Positions 11,301-21,020 are shown, numbered from the stretch's first letter. The stretch is 64,000 bases of DNA from Maniola hyperantus (GCF_902806685.2 NC_048538.1:10478001-10542000); one strand, 5' to 3'. The notes: generated by a model from the sequence alone, not told the origin. Made by a program: numbers and translations.

Positions 11301-12893
11301 TTTGTTCCTTATGTTGGCACTTGGATTAGATCATCTTGAGCTAAAAATTTAGATAAATCTTTTTCTGAATTTATAAATAAAGTGTATAAATTGAGGGGCT
11401 GGGCTGAAACAACCTGGCAAACTAAACAGTATAAATTACACGTCTTCTAATCATAATACCTTTTTCTTTAATCCAAAGTTTGACACACTGAATACAAATC
11501 TGAATTCATTTCCAAGCAAATCAGACTAAAATTGTGCTAAAATTTAATCCAAAGTTCGTGATTTCAATCAAATCTGTATGTATGATTTTTTGCTCCTGTA
11601 AAATTTTATTTGGTGCAATCACATCGTTTTGTGCGCTCCTCAATTTCAATTAATACTTTGATTTATCTATAAATAATAATCTGTGTTAAAAATTATTAAT
11701 GTCTATTGAATATTCACTTACAATTTTCAGGCTGCGTCGATCTTTGGGATTCAAAAGTAATAAGAAGTGCTGCGGGCGCACACTTTAGACAACCTATATA
11801 CCCCTCAATAGACTGGGAAGAAATGCCCAAACTATTAGATACAAACACCTCACTCTTTATAGCTGACAGTGATACAAGAACTGCAGATGAAGGAACAACA
11901 GAAGATAAGATGTTACACAAGCTTGTACCAATTGTGCCGTATTACAGTGTTGATTTTGGGAATATTAAGCATGTTACACTTGTAATAGGTGGTGAGACGG
12001 AAGGGATTAGTGAAGACAGTTACCGGTTTGTAATATCTTCTATATAAAAAAAGCTAACTGACTGACTGACTTATTCATCAACGCACAGCTCAAACTACTG
12101 GACGGATCGGGCTGAAATTTGGCATGCAGATAGCTATAATGACGTAGACATACGCTAAAAAAGGATTTTTGGAAACTCAATCCCTAAAGGGGTAAAATAG
12201 GGGTTTGAAATTTGTGTAGTCCACGCGGACGAAGTCAGTAGTACCATTAGCTAGTAATAAATTAAAAATTAATTTATTACTTCATTCATGCATGAAAGAT
12301 CATCACTTGATGATTTGGCGGATTCTTAGAATTATCAGGACAAGGTTTGTATGAAAGTTAATTTTTGGATCTTTAGAAAAAACCTGTCGAAATCTGTGGG
12401 TTTTCAATAATTTTGTTACCTACATCCATGCTAATGTTATAAATGCGAAAGTGTCTGTCCGTTTTTCTCTCCGTCTGTTCGATTCTATTTAGAAGAGCCG
12501 AGAAGAAAAAGTTACAATTTACCAATACAACTACACCATCTGTAGTGTAGTGGCCAACTGAAAGCTCTGCTCAGAAATTTTAAAATTACTCTCTTTAATA
12601 ATGAATTCTAGGCCCATAAATTACCCTATACAAAAGATCACGTCCATTTATTACTGCAGTCCAAGACTCTATAATATCCTCGATTTAAATAAGCAAACAT
12701 TTAATAATTTTAAATTGATTTTAGATTTGCAACAACCAGAAATGGCCTACGATTGCATATTCCTCTACAAAGAGGAGTTGAAAGTCTGAACACAGGAATG
12801 GCAGCGGCTGTCATAGCTTTCGAAATAAGGAAGCAATTTATCCAAGCATGGACGAAGGCGAAACTAGAAGCACAAGACATAAAAGTAACATAA
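8327..12893 (+). CDS. MRM3: Mitochondrial rRNA 2'-O-methyltransferase 3, SpoU/TrmH family (five exons)
   Basis: Encodes a 419-aa SpoU-family enzyme, the same size as human MRM3/RNMTL1 (about 420 aa). Its known role is 2'-O-methylation of a guanosine in the large mitochondrial rRNA. Exons: 8327-8718, 9947-10194, 10712-10867, 11731-12025, 12725-12893; all junctions are GT-AG and the frame is open throughout. The ATG at 8327 opens an arginine-rich, acid-poor N-terminus (MTKNIYRVTCAFMRRH) suited to mitochondrial import. Residues about 130-210 are the SpoU substrate-binding domain (GQMLVEGWRLIVDG). The knotted SAM-binding domain shows motif 1 NVRTPGNLGAILRAA in exon 3, motif 2 LVIGGETEGIS at the end of exon 4 and motif 3 IPLQRGVESLNTGMAAAV in exon 5. 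All three motifs are intact, so it should be active. Every intron carries repeats. A poly(A) signal follows at 12958. Confidence 0.93.
9078..9339 (-). repeat. Dispersed repeat R1, internally deleted copy in MRM3 intron 1
   Basis: On the minus strand it runs from GGTTCAGTACCTCAAAAGG to a degraded CTAGGTCGGTTTTT end. The segment with TCATGAAATTTGG is shortened. It lies entirely between MRM3 exons 1 and 2. Confidence 0.65.
9610..9793 (+). mobile_element. Helitron-like non-autonomous element in MRM3 intron 1
   Basis: Starts TCTATAATATAAAAATGAAT directly after an A and ends GGCAGCTAG directly before a T. A short stem (GACGGAACGAAGTTCGCC region) lies upstream of the CTAG. These are Helitron-type ends. 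It is a different family from H-a and H-b, with no coding sequence. Confidence 0.6.
9838..9888. other. 25-bp hairpin in MRM3 intron 1
   Basis: Arms 9838-9862 and 9864-9888 (AAGTATATCTGAAAAGAAGTA... and its inverse) are complementary except for one pair, with a one-base centre. It starts 45 bases after the Helitron-like copy at 9610-9793 and ends about 60 bases before exon 2. It could form a cruciform or an RNA hairpin. Confidence 0.55.
10375..10596 (+). mobile_element. Helitron-like element, family H-b, in MRM3 intron 2
   Basis: Contains the family landmarks ATAAATGCGAAA, CAATCACGTCGCAACGG, TTTTATCACAGAAAATCAAAG and CACGCGGACGAAGTTGCGGG, and ends GCTAG before a T. The 5' end is eroded. It ends 115 bp before exon 3. 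Confidence 0.6.
10886..11304 (+). repeat. Dispersed repeat R1, full copy in MRM3 intron 3
   Basis: Runs from GGTTCTGTACCTCAAAAGG to CGCACTTGGCCGGTTTT. It begins only 19 bases after the exon 3 donor, leaving little native sequence at the 5' splice site. The near-palindrome GCGAGCCTGACCCGC precedes the 3' end. Confidence 0.75.
12039..12254 (+). mobile_element. Helitron-like element, family H-a, in MRM3 intron 4
   Basis: Starts TCTATATAAAAAAAGC, carries the (GACT)n tract, the block CAAACTACTGGACGGATCGG and the hairpin region CACGCGGACGAAGTCAG, and ends GCTAG before T. It begins 13 bases after the exon 4 donor. Confidence 0.65.
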
Positions 12894-12957
12894 TTATTTA
12901 TTGTTAATATTGTTCAGTAGAAAATAGAGTAGTGTATTGTAATTATTGTATTAAAAA

Positions 12958-12963
12958 AATAAA
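12958..12963 (+). terminator. MRM3 polyadenylation signal
   Basis: AATAAA, 65 bases after the MRM3 stop codon, is the first such hexamer beyond the stop. A short T/GT-rich stretch follows at 12979-13000. Confidence 0.6.
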
Positions 12964-13250
12964 ACATTGAATTGAATTTATGTATGTATTTATTTATTTT
13001 AGAAGTATTCATGTAGTATAGCGCCAGAATTTAAATGATGAACTTTAATTAAAAATGCAAAGCCGTATTTTATAAGATAAAAAAATAGAATACATACATA
13101 TTAATCACTTCGCCCCACTACGTCCGCGTGGATTTGGGTTCTTTTTTTTTTTTTTTTTTTTTTTTTTCTTTTTTTTTTCTCTTTATTAAAGGGTTTGTTC
13201 AATCAGAACATGTCACCCTTGTAACAAATCACAATAGGTATGTATAATAA

Positions 13251-13775
13251 TTATCTTCGTTTTAAAGTTAAATTAAATAGTTTATATAGCATTCTGGCCT
13301 CTCGCGATAATGGAGAGGCCAAAATGCTATTACAAACGCCAATATTCCTAATTTCTAAATTAAACATTATAAAAAAATTAAACCTTTCGACTTCATTGCG
13401 GGTACATTCCAAAAATATGTGATTTATATCTTCTCTCACTCCACATTCCGAGCAATTCGGGCTAGATGTCTTTTTCATTAGATAACCAAAAGTGTTTAGC
13501 GGAAGGTGTCCAGCACGAAGTCTTAAGGCAGTGACAATGTCACCCCTGCTCATATCAGCAGATTCAATCCACGAAACCCGTCCTATCGTTGGTTGGATAG
13601 TCCTGTACCATATCCCCTTACTCAAAGATATCTCATCGAAATGTTCCCTCCAAATGCCATGGCAATGCCTTTTTACCACATGTAAAACATCCGACCAGTA
13701 AGGTGTACAATTAAAAGAAATACCCTCTTCTACAGCTTCTTTGGCCAACTTATCTACAATTTCATTTCCAATCAA
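13251..13775 (-). pseudogene. LINE ORF2 C-terminal part, separated by a frameshift
   Basis: This frame continues ORF2 out of register. It opens with the RNase H block WIPAHIGLIGNE (read from about 13805) and the last catalytic aspartate in EIVDKLAKEA. It then holds the C-terminal cysteine/histidine finger (CSECGVREDINHIFLEC, about residues 108-124), a feature of I/R1-type ORF2 ends. The first 1065 codons end at 13772 in the other frame. A one-base loss in an A run near 13812-13818 would account for the break, so this copy cannot make intact ORF2 protein unless the shift is bypassed. Confidence 0.8.
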
Positions 13776-16700
13776 GCCGATATGAGCAGGTATCCACTGT
13801 AATAATACATTTTTTTATTGCTTTTCAGCTTTTTTATAGTTTGCAAAATATTAAATGCTATCGGTGCCCCTCGATAGCCCAACGTACATTTGATTAAATA
13901 CTGCAGAGCGCTTTTAGAGTCAGTCATAATGACATAATTACCTGATGACAGAGATTCTATGTAAGACAATGCTTCGGCTACGGCAATCAGTTCGACAAAC
14001 ATTATACTTATTATGTTGGATTTTATAGACAATTTAACAGAGATATTTGCTTGAGGGTCATAGAAGGCCGCTCCGGCGCCAGTGTGATCTTTTGATCCAT
14101 CTGTGTAAATAATATAAAATTGATAATAGCTATTATTTAAAAACTCATTACACAATTCGACTGAAATTACTGTATTACGACTCCTTTTAGATTTTATATC
14201 TTTACCCATATTTATTCTTACTATATCTGACAAATCCAGACTGTTGACCCAAAAATCTAAAGAAAATATTTCCAACTGTTGACTCGAATTAAAACTTACT
14301 GTATTAAGTACCTCTAATAGTTTAACTAATAACGGCGTTTTTTTATTTCGCCAATACATATTTCCCTGACTACAAAAAAAATTATCTAATACATTACTTA
14401 CATGATTATCTTTATACGATTTGGTTTTTAGCAAAAACTTGCCCGCCAGATAGCTTCTTCGAACATATAGTGGTTGTAAGTTCAGATCGCACTCCATAAC
14501 GTGTATAGCAGTAGTTTTGAGATACCCTCCAATTATTCTCATACACTGATTTTGCAGGACATCTATCTTTTTTAAGTGTGTTTTGCAAGAACTGTCATAC
14601 AGAAAACTCGCATAGTCCAATCTACTGCGTATCAACGCTATATAAAGGCGACGCAAATGCCTCGGATGTACACCCCACCCTGAACCTGCTAAAATTTTTA
14701 AAATATTCATACATTTTGACGCTTTACTTTTTATTTCGTTAATGTGTTTGGACCATCTAAGGGATTTATCCAGCCATACCCCTAAATATTTGATAGTATT
14801 TACATTTTGTAATGATGTCTCCCCAATTTTTAAGTCTACTACATCTTGGGTGTTACTTAATCGAAATACACACACCTTGCTTTTCGAGGGCGAAATTTCT
14901 AAGCCAATATTACCAAGTAGCTTTGTAAAGATCTTCAGTGCAGCTTGTAACTTTTTTGTTCCTTCCATTATCTGTTTACAAGTGCAAAACAATATGAAAT
15001 CATCTGCATATTGGGATATCGAAACATTAGCAATATTCTTACAAATTTTTGATGTAGCAATATTAAATAAAATTGGAGAAATAGGGTCTCCTTGGGCTAA
15101 GCCACGTCCAGTTTTTCTAGAAATGAAACCGTCCTCGTTAAAAATTTTGAGATGTCGTTCTTTAAGAAAATTGTAAAGATAGGTACACATTTTTGATCCA
15201 ATACCCAAGTCGTTCATTATGTGCATCAAACTTTTGATGTCCACGTTGTTGTACGCATTGTCAACATCTATAAAACTGGCTATAGTCATTTGTTTTTCGG
15301 AAAAGCCTGATTGTATCGATAAAACTAAGCTAGTGAGATTATCCAAGGTCGAACGGCATTTTCTGAATCCTGTAGTTTTGTTAGATAATACATCATTCCT
15401 TTCTATAAACCATTCTAATCTTAGCATTAGAATGTTATGAAAAGTTTTGCATAAACACGACATTAATGATATAGGTCTCAATGCAGAAATGCAGTTAGGG
15501 TCTCTGCCCGGTTTGGGTATTGGAGCAATTTTAATTTCCCTCCACTGTCTAGGAATAAAGCCATTATCAAGAAATTGGTTAAAAAGTGATAATAACACCT
15601 GTTTACCGCTCTCTGGGAGAAATCTAAGCATAGAATAAGGGATATTGTCGCAACCTGGAGATGTATCTTTACTACGAAGTAACGTTTTTTCTAATTCCTG
15701 GATTGATATTTTAATTTCTATACATGAGTTATATGTTGGAAAAACCGGGTCTTCAGGGGGCACTGAGTCGGGTGCAAGATTATTTAGCAATTCATTTAAT
15801 TTTTCGTTGGTTATGTGTGGTTTAGAGCTATAACCTTTTATCCAATTTAGTTTGCGATATATTTCGCTTTGTGATGTTGCATATCCTAGCGAAGAACAGA
15901 ACGAGCGCCAGTCATCACGTTGAGCCTCTCTCATATTTTTTTGCGTTGTTCTAATTTTATCTTTCAATATATCTAGATTGTGAGGGGTAGGATTCCTTCT
16001 GAATTTGGCCAGAGCTAAGCGTCGATCAGCGACTGATCTAGATAAGTTTTGATTCCAGTAGGGTTTTGGCATAAATTTTCCTGTAGGGTCATTATTTATC
16101 TTAAAGTTAGGGATATAGGTATCAGCGGCTACATCTAGATATTTCGTAAAAACGTCATATGCATCTTGTAGATCTGCGGGTAATGTCAGATTAGAATAAA
16201 TATTATCCAGAAAGGTTGTATAAGACACCCAATCTGCTTTTTTGTAGTTTCTTTTTGAACAGGGTTTATTTATGCATCTTATTTTAGTCGAAATTTTGAT
16301 AATTCTATGATCACTTCCTAATGTTTCATTTGAAACATTCCATTTAAAGGAGAAAGCTATGTCAGACGATGCTAATGATAAGTCAGGGGAAGATTGTTTC
16401 AATTCTCCACTTACTAGTTTAATTCTTGTCGGTTTTCCATCATTCAATGTAATAAATTTGCTATCTACCAGGCTATCAAAAATTTGACAGCCCCTGTAAT
16501 CTAGCTTACTTGACCAATTTGGGTGATGGCCGTTAAAATCTCCAAGTATTAGTGTTCTGCTCTGGAATTTCGATAGAATATTTTCCCAATCGCTGTTTAT
16601 CGTCCGTTTAGATGGTGGACAATAGAGAGAAACAATGTTTTCAATATTCTTGCAATTGAGTAGTTTAATCGCGATAACTTCTATTCCTGAATTAATATTA

Positions 16701-16969
16701 TGTGAAAAGTCCGCTATTTCATACGAATTTATAGAATTATGGATAATTATTGCCACTCCCCCATATGAGTCTGCTCTATCCTTACGATAAACTTTGTACC
16801 CACCAATGCTGAACAAGCTATCCGGTTCAAACCAAGTTTCACTAATTACACAAATATGAACTTTTTCTTGTATTAACAAGTTTTCTAAAGTTAACTTTTT
16901 TGGTCTTAAACTTTGCGAGTTCCACTGGAATATGTTTAACTGTATAGTTTTGTTGTTGTTATTCTGCAT
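13772..16969 (-). CDS. LINE ORF2: endonuclease and reverse transcriptase, with truncated RNase H
   Basis: The polyprotein-like ORF2 starts at the ATG at 16969 (MQNNNNK). Residues about 10-230 are an APE-type endonuclease (FQWNSQS, ISETWF, LILGDFNGHHPNW, GSDHRIIKIS). The reverse transcriptase spans about 430-760: IPKPGRDPNCISALRPISLM, FIDVDNAYNNVD, GLAQGDPISPILFN, the catalytic YADD at about residue 655 and YLGVWLDKSLRWSKH. RNase H begins near residue 950 with IIYTDGSKDHTGAGAAF, ELIAVAEAL and MTDSKSALQYL, then breaks at the frameshift. All endonuclease and RT catalytic residues I can recognise are present. The start overlaps the end of ORF1 by 11 nt. Confidence 0.9.
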   Translation of the reverse strand: MQNNNNKTIQLNIFQWNSQSLRPKKLTLENLLIQEKVHICVISETWFEPDSLFSIGGYKVYRKDRADSYGGVAIIIHNSINSYEIADFSHNINSGIEVIAIKLLNCKNIENIVSLYCPPSKRTINSDWENILSKFQSRTLILGDFNGHHPNWSSKLDYRGCQIFDSLVDSKFITLNDGKPTRIKLVSGELKQSSPDLSLASSDIAFSFKWNVSNETLGSDHRIIKISTKIRCINKPCSKRNYKKADWVSYTTFLDNIYSNLTLPADLQDAYDVFTKYLDVAADTYIPNFKINNDPTGKFMPKPYWNQNLSRSVADRRLALAKFRRNPTPHNLDILKDKIRTTQKNMREAQRDDWRSFCSSLGYATSQSEIYRKLNWIKGYSSKPHITNEKLNELLNNLAPDSVPPEDPVFPTYNSCIEIKISIQELEKTLLRSKDTSPGCDNIPYSMLRFLPESGKQVLLSLFNQFLDNGFIPRQWREIKIAPIPKPGRDPNCISALRPISLMSCLCKTFHNILMLRLEWFIERNDVLSNKTTGFRKCRSTLDNLTSLVLSIQSGFSEKQMTIASFIDVDNAYNNVDIKSLMHIMNDLGIGSKMCTYLYNFLKERHLKIFNEDGFISRKTGRGLAQGDPISPILFNIATSKICKNIANVSISQYADDFILFCTCKQIMEGTKKLQAALKIFTKLLGNIGLEISPSKSKVCVFRLSNTQDVVDLKIGETSLQNVNTIKYLGVWLDKSLRWSKHINEIKSKASKCMNILKILAGSGWGVHPRHLRRLYIALIRSRLDYASFLYDSSCKTHLKKIDVLQNQCMRIIGGYLKTTAIHVMECDLNLQPLYVRRSYLAGKFLLKTKSYKDNHVSNVLDNFFCSQGNMYWRNKKTPLLVKLLEVLNTVSFNSSQQLEIFSLDFWVNSLDLSDIVRINMGKDIKSKRSRNTVISVELCNEFLNNSYYQFYIIYTDGSKDHTGAGAAFYDPQANISVKLSIKSNIISIMFVELIAVAEALSYIESLSSGNYVIMTDSKSALQYLIKCTLGYRGAPIAFNILQTIKKLKSNKKMYYYSGYLLISA

Positions 16970-18395
16970 CAAAAAGGTCTAAAACAAACTTCAAACATGG
17001 AGAATCTGCAAAATTACTAGCTACAACTATTATCAACCACCGTATAAAACATCTAATTATATTTAATAACTTATTTTTGATCGACACTTCCCGTAGAAAT
17101 AAAATTTCTTTTATTCTTGTTAAAAGTTCACTGAATTTAATAGGTGTATCTTGTGAACTTGTGGTAGGACCATCACGTTCAAAGGAAGGTGGAGTTTCAT
17201 ATGCAAAATTAAATGAATCACGCTCGTTGCCAGGTTGACTCTCGTTACGCTGTTTTTTTGTTTGTTTTTTCGTTGAGTTTTTCGGAGTTCGTACTGTAGG
17301 GTCACTCTGTGTTTTGTTCCTCAGAACTGCCGAAAAAGTTCTTTGACCCAACGGAAAAGAGTCGTCAACTGTGTAGCCAGGTGAGGGCGGCTCGTCGTAC
17401 CCATGCATTGTCTCTTCATTTACTTGGGCTTCTGTCTCCGGCTCCACATACACGTCCATGGCCTTCCTATATGTGCAATTGAATTCTGCCATTATTTCCC
17501 TCAATCTCTTCTCTTTTTTATATTTTGGACAGATTTTAGACATTGAAATGTGAGAACCTGAGCAGTTAACACATTTGGGACTTTGTGTGTCACAATTTTC
17601 GTGATTGCCAGAGCATTTTGGGCACGTTATCTTATTTTTTGGGCATTTACGGGCTACATGCCCTAGCTGCCAGCAGCGCCAACACTGAGAAACGGGGAAT
17701 ATATACGAATCCACTTTTATTTTTAAGCCATCGGCGTACACGAAACCTGGTAAGCAAGTGCCCTTGAAACAGAGGCGCACTGCTTCACTCGGTAACCACT
17801 TGTTATCATCACTACGCCTCTTCATACGATTAACAGAAATTAATATCGCTGGGCTCGGGCATGTGATGCTGTCGAAAATTTCTTCATCGGATAACTCCAA
17901 ATCTACGTTTTTTAAGACCCCGTACGAATAGGTTTGTTCCATAGCACGATGGAATTTCCATCCCTTTTCAATAAATTCTTTGCATGTTTCTATTTTCCTT
18001 GCCATTAGTTCAGTCTTAAAATCCATCCGAATTTTATAGGGATTTAAGTACTTGACTTTTAAAACCTCCGTAATACCCTGACATTTTAACAATTTTGCAA
18101 AGGCAAATTGCTTTGGCAATTTTTCATTGCACGAAATGTATAGTTCCACTGCTTCACTAGTTTTATGCTTTTTTTCTTTGTTTCTCCTTACCGTTGTCCA
18201 TTGAGATTCATCATCTTCTTCACTTTCTTCTTCGTCTCTGGGTCGTTTAGATGCCGACCCAGAGGGTACCACCATCATTTCATTCGCATTCTCTAATTGC
18301 ATAGATTCATTCACCTGACATTGCACTGGCTGCATAACACTCAACTCTCGCTCTTCTGTCGCACTACCGACGGACATTTTTGCCGCGTTCATCAC
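16959..18395 (-). CDS. LINE ORF1: Gag-like RNA-binding protein with zinc knuckles
   Basis: 478 aa. A charged N-terminus (ASKRPRDEEESEEDDESQ, about residues 48-65) is followed by an RRM-like region (about 80-240). Then comes a cluster of CCHC knuckles at about 250-310: CWRCWQLGHVARKC fits C-x2-C-x4-H-x4-C, and CPKC...C and CVNCSGSHISMSKIC are spaced variants. The tail is rich in K, Q and T. In non-LTR elements this protein coats the RNA and helps target-primed reverse transcription. The frame is intact. Its stop codon (16961-16959) lies inside the beginning of ORF2. Confidence 0.85.
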   Translation of the reverse strand: MMNAAKMSVGSATEERELSVMQPVQCQVNESMQLENANEMMVVPSGSASKRPRDEEESEEDDESQWTTVRRNKEKKHKTSEAVELYISCNEKLPKQFAFAKLLKCQGITEVLKVKYLNPYKIRMDFKTELMARKIETCKEFIEKGWKFHRAMEQTYSYGVLKNVDLELSDEEIFDSITCPSPAILISVNRMKRRSDDNKWLPSEAVRLCFKGTCLPGFVYADGLKIKVDSYIFPVSQCWRCWQLGHVARKCPKNKITCPKCSGNHENCDTQSPKCVNCSGSHISMSKICPKYKKEKRLREIMAEFNCTYRKAMDVYVEPETEAQVNEETMHGYDEPPSPGYTVDDSFPLGQRTFSAVLRNKTQSDPTVRTPKNSTKKQTKKQRNESQPGNERDSFNFAYETPPSFERDGPTTSSQDTPIKFSELLTRIKEILFLREVSIKNKLLNIIRCFIRWLIIVVASNFADSPCLKFVLDLFDAE

Positions 18396-18882
18396 ACATC
18401 CCTACATAAACCGGTCGGCGCGGGCCGGCCGCCCGGCGATAAACAATGTAAGTAGGTATCGATGTCGAGTTAACGCAAACTTGGAATAGGTAGGTAAATT
18501 GGGCGCTGCGCACAACCGCCTCGTACGCATACCGCGGCGAGACTGGATTTGGGTTCTTAAAAATCGGAAAAATCCCGTGGAAACTCTTTGATTAAAGTAA
18601 GTAGGTAGTCTATGTCCTTCCCCGGGATGCAAGCTATCTCTGTACCAAATTTCGTCATAAGCGGTTGAACGGATGTGCCGTGAAAGGCTAGCAGACAGAC
18701 AGACACACTTTAGCATTAATGTTAGCATGGATATGGATTGGAATTATATTAATAGTCAAAATCAGTGTTTCTATAGATATTAATTACTTCTATCGATACG
18801 ATAGTCACGTATTGTAGGTCTCGTTACTGGGAGCTGGTAGGTATGTATCGACATTATACAGGAGGTATTTTATTTTATACCT

Positions 18883-19308
18883 CCGTTCCGTACCTCAAAA
18901 GGAAAAACGGAACCCTTATAGGATCACTTTGTTGTCTGTCTGTCTGTCTGTCAAGAAACCTACAGGGTACTTCCCGTTGACCTAGAATCATGAAATTTGG
19001 CAGGTAGGTAGATCTTATAGCTGCCATTTGGGGAAAAATCTGAAAACCGTGAATTTAGGGTTAGATCACACAAAAAAAATTAATTGTGGTCATGAACTAA
19101 TAATTAGTATTTTCAACTTTCGACGTGAGTGACTATATCAAGTGGGGTATCATATGAAAGGTATTCACCTGTACATTCTAAAACAGATTTTTATTTATTT
19201 TTATGCATCATAGTTTTTGAATTATCGTGCAAAATGACGAAAAAATACGACTGTAGTACGGAACCCTCATTGCGCGAGCCTGACTCGCACTTGGCCGGTT
19301 TTTTTTCT
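18883..19308 (+). repeat. Dispersed repeat R1, full copy
   Basis: From CGTTCCGTACCTCAAAAGG to CGCACTTGGCCGGTTTTTTT. It has the complete block order: GTCT tract, TCATGAAATTTGGCAGGTAG, GAAAACCGTGAATTT, ATATGAAAGG, TTTTTATTTATTTTTATGC, GTACGGAACCC and the 3' near-palindrome GCGCGAGCCTGACTCGCAC. Confidence 0.8.
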
Positions 19309-19515
19309 ACCTAGTTTAACATTTACATCGTGCGAACAATCGTTCTGCACTGGCCCTAATAAGTATTTTCTTATGCGCCATCTATTTTTCTATGTAAACA
19401 TTACATGTCTATGAACTTTCGTAAGACATGAGCTGCAAAGGCAAGAAGAGGTCGCTTAGTGCAAAGTACTTAAGGTACTTAGGCTGGTCGATTTCGGAAA
19501 AGCTGCACCAATCAT

Positions 19516-19657
19516 CGTCACCATCATGATCAACCCATCGCCGGCTTACTACTTACTACTATTCTCTCAGAGTGCACATAGCTCCGAAAAGTTTGAGATG
19601 CGTGCCCGGGATAGAACCCCCGACGTCCTAACCACTAGACTATCAGAGCTTCGTATA
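19516..19657 (-). mobile_element. tRNA-derived SINE, internally deleted, with 13-bp target-site duplication
   Basis: Read on the minus strand it begins with the tRNA-like head (GATAGTCTAGTGGTTAGGAC, then the B-box part GTTCTATCCCGGGCACGC). It jumps over most of the body to the 3' end (CCGGCGATGGGTTGATCATG). The direct repeat CTGCACCAATCAT at 19503-19515 and 19658-19670 bounds it. Confidence 0.8.
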
Positions 19658-20145
19658 CTGCACCAATCATTAGAATCTTAATTGTAGTGATTGGCCGAAT
19701 TATTTATGGTATTCTTCTTGCAACAATACATTATAGCCAATAGTGAGCGAGTGTCTGCCAATCAGAGATGATTATGATTGTCACCCTGTAGCTGTCAAAC
19801 TATCGCGACAGGTGGCCCTAGAGTCTCTTCAGACGTGCCACAATTGGGTATTTTCAGATATTTTCCTACTTTTGAATTTGATAAATAAGTATTATTACTT
19901 TATTATACTTAAACTGGGATAAAATGAATGACGTACGCTGAAAAAAATATTAAAATCCATCAAATATTTTTAAAGTTACAGGCATTTTAATTTTGGAGTG
20001 GGAGGGTCTTCTATCCCTTTCTCGCAAAACGAAAATTTGTATGAAACCGCACGAAGCTACTGTGGCATTAGTAGGTAAGGTGTGACGTCAAAATGCTATA
20101 TCGCTATCTCTGTCTAATCAGAAATATTTAAATGCTTATAACTTA

Positions 20146-20377
20146 CTAGCTTATGCTCGCGACTTCGCGTGGACTACGCCAATTTCAAACCCCCATTTTA
20201 CCCCCTTGGGGGTTGAATTTTCAAAAATCTTTTCTTAGCGGCTGCCTACGTCTTTATAGCTATCTGCATGCCAAGTTTCAGCTCCATCCGTCCAGTAGTT
20301 TGGGCTGTGCTTTGATAGATCAGTCAGTCAGTCAGTCAGTCAGCCAGTCAGTCACCTTTTCCTTTTATATATTTAGA
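20146..20377 (-). mobile_element. Helitron-like element, family H-a
   Basis: On the minus strand it starts TCTAAATATATAAAAGG after A and ends with GCGAGCATAAGCTAG before T. It includes a (GACT)n tract that looks like a microsatellite at 20320-20356. Confidence 0.7.
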
Positions 20378-20894
20378 TTTGTTATTTGCTCGATTTAATT
20401 AGTTTTTCAGTTTACGTCATTATTTTTATCCTAGTTTATAATAAAGTAATAAAAAAAATGGAGTCAAATACCAAATTCTAACCACACCACAGCAGAATAC
20501 GTCGCCTGACACAAAATATGAAATACAATGGCACCGATTCTAAGCACAACCTAATTTTAGAGTATTCGCACCCTCTTCTTACTATTGTAATATGAAAAGG
20601 ACAGAAGCAGTTTGACATTTCTAAATTTAATTTTTAGATGGTAAAACCCGTGATTTTAGCACGCACTCGTGAACCTACTGTTTAAATTTGTATTGTGCAC
20701 TAAAATTTAGAGTCTTAAAATGTGAAAGTCATGTTCCGTTCCTTTTTTAGCATTAGTAAAAAGAAAAGGATGCAGATAGTCTAAATTTAGTTTAGAGAGA
20801 GACTAGAGAATCAGGGCCAATTATCGACCACACCGCGATCACAACGAATCCACACGCGGCGCGGTGTTCGCACGCAAGCGGCTGATCAGTAACC

Positions 20895-21020
20895 TTATCT
20901 TTTTTTTTAAATTTATACACTAGCACTTGACTGATCTCTAAGCTGATGGCAAGATTATGCTGGAGTGGATGAAGGTGGAGCGCGCTTGCCTAGAAGATGC
21001 TTACTCACTCTTGATTTGAT
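20895..21020 (-). mobile_element. Truncated LINE 3' end
   Basis: On the minus strand the sequence GCATCTTCTAGGCAAGCGCG...TCAAGTGCTAGTGTATAAA ends in an A run (T8 at about 20901-20908). A sister fragment lies at 45245-45345. Only the 3' UTR remains, with no coding part. Confidence 0.5.

Larger units (their letters stand above)
13142..18543 (-). mobile_element. Near full-length I-superfamily LINE (non-LTR retrotransposon)
   Basis: A 5.4-kb element with a 148-bp 5' UTR, ORF1, overlapping ORF2, a short 3' UTR with AATAAA (13187-13182) and a poly(A) tail, which appears as a T tract at 13142-13180. The 15-bp direct repeat TGGATTTGGGTTCTT at 13129-13143 and 18544-18558 is its target-site duplication (the last T's are ambiguous with the tail). 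An RNase H domain after the reverse transcriptase, together with a zinc-knuckle ORF1, points to the I superfamily (I, Loa, Nimb, Ingi and similar); I cannot choose the clade by eye. The insertion appears young: long tail, perfect duplication, one coding break. Confidence 0.9.
13105..18731 (-). mobile_element. Helitron-like element, family H-b, split by a LINE insertion
   Basis: The left piece (about 13105-13143) holds the CGTCCGCGTGGATTT block. The right piece (18544-18731) continues with AAATCCCGTGGAAACTCTTTG, GGGATGCAAGCTATCTCTGTA and the GACAGACAGACACAC tract to ATGGAT. Together they make one family H-b copy. The only overlap is the 15-bp duplication made when the LINE (13142-18543) inserted. 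Confidence 0.75.

Noticed and set aside
14742..15833. Plus-strand frames of 62-144 codons
   Set aside because: Antisense shadows of LINE ORF2.
20320..20356. Direct GTCA repeats as a CRISPR-like or satellite array
   Set aside because: A short microsatellite inside a Helitron-like repeat; no spacers, eukaryotic context.
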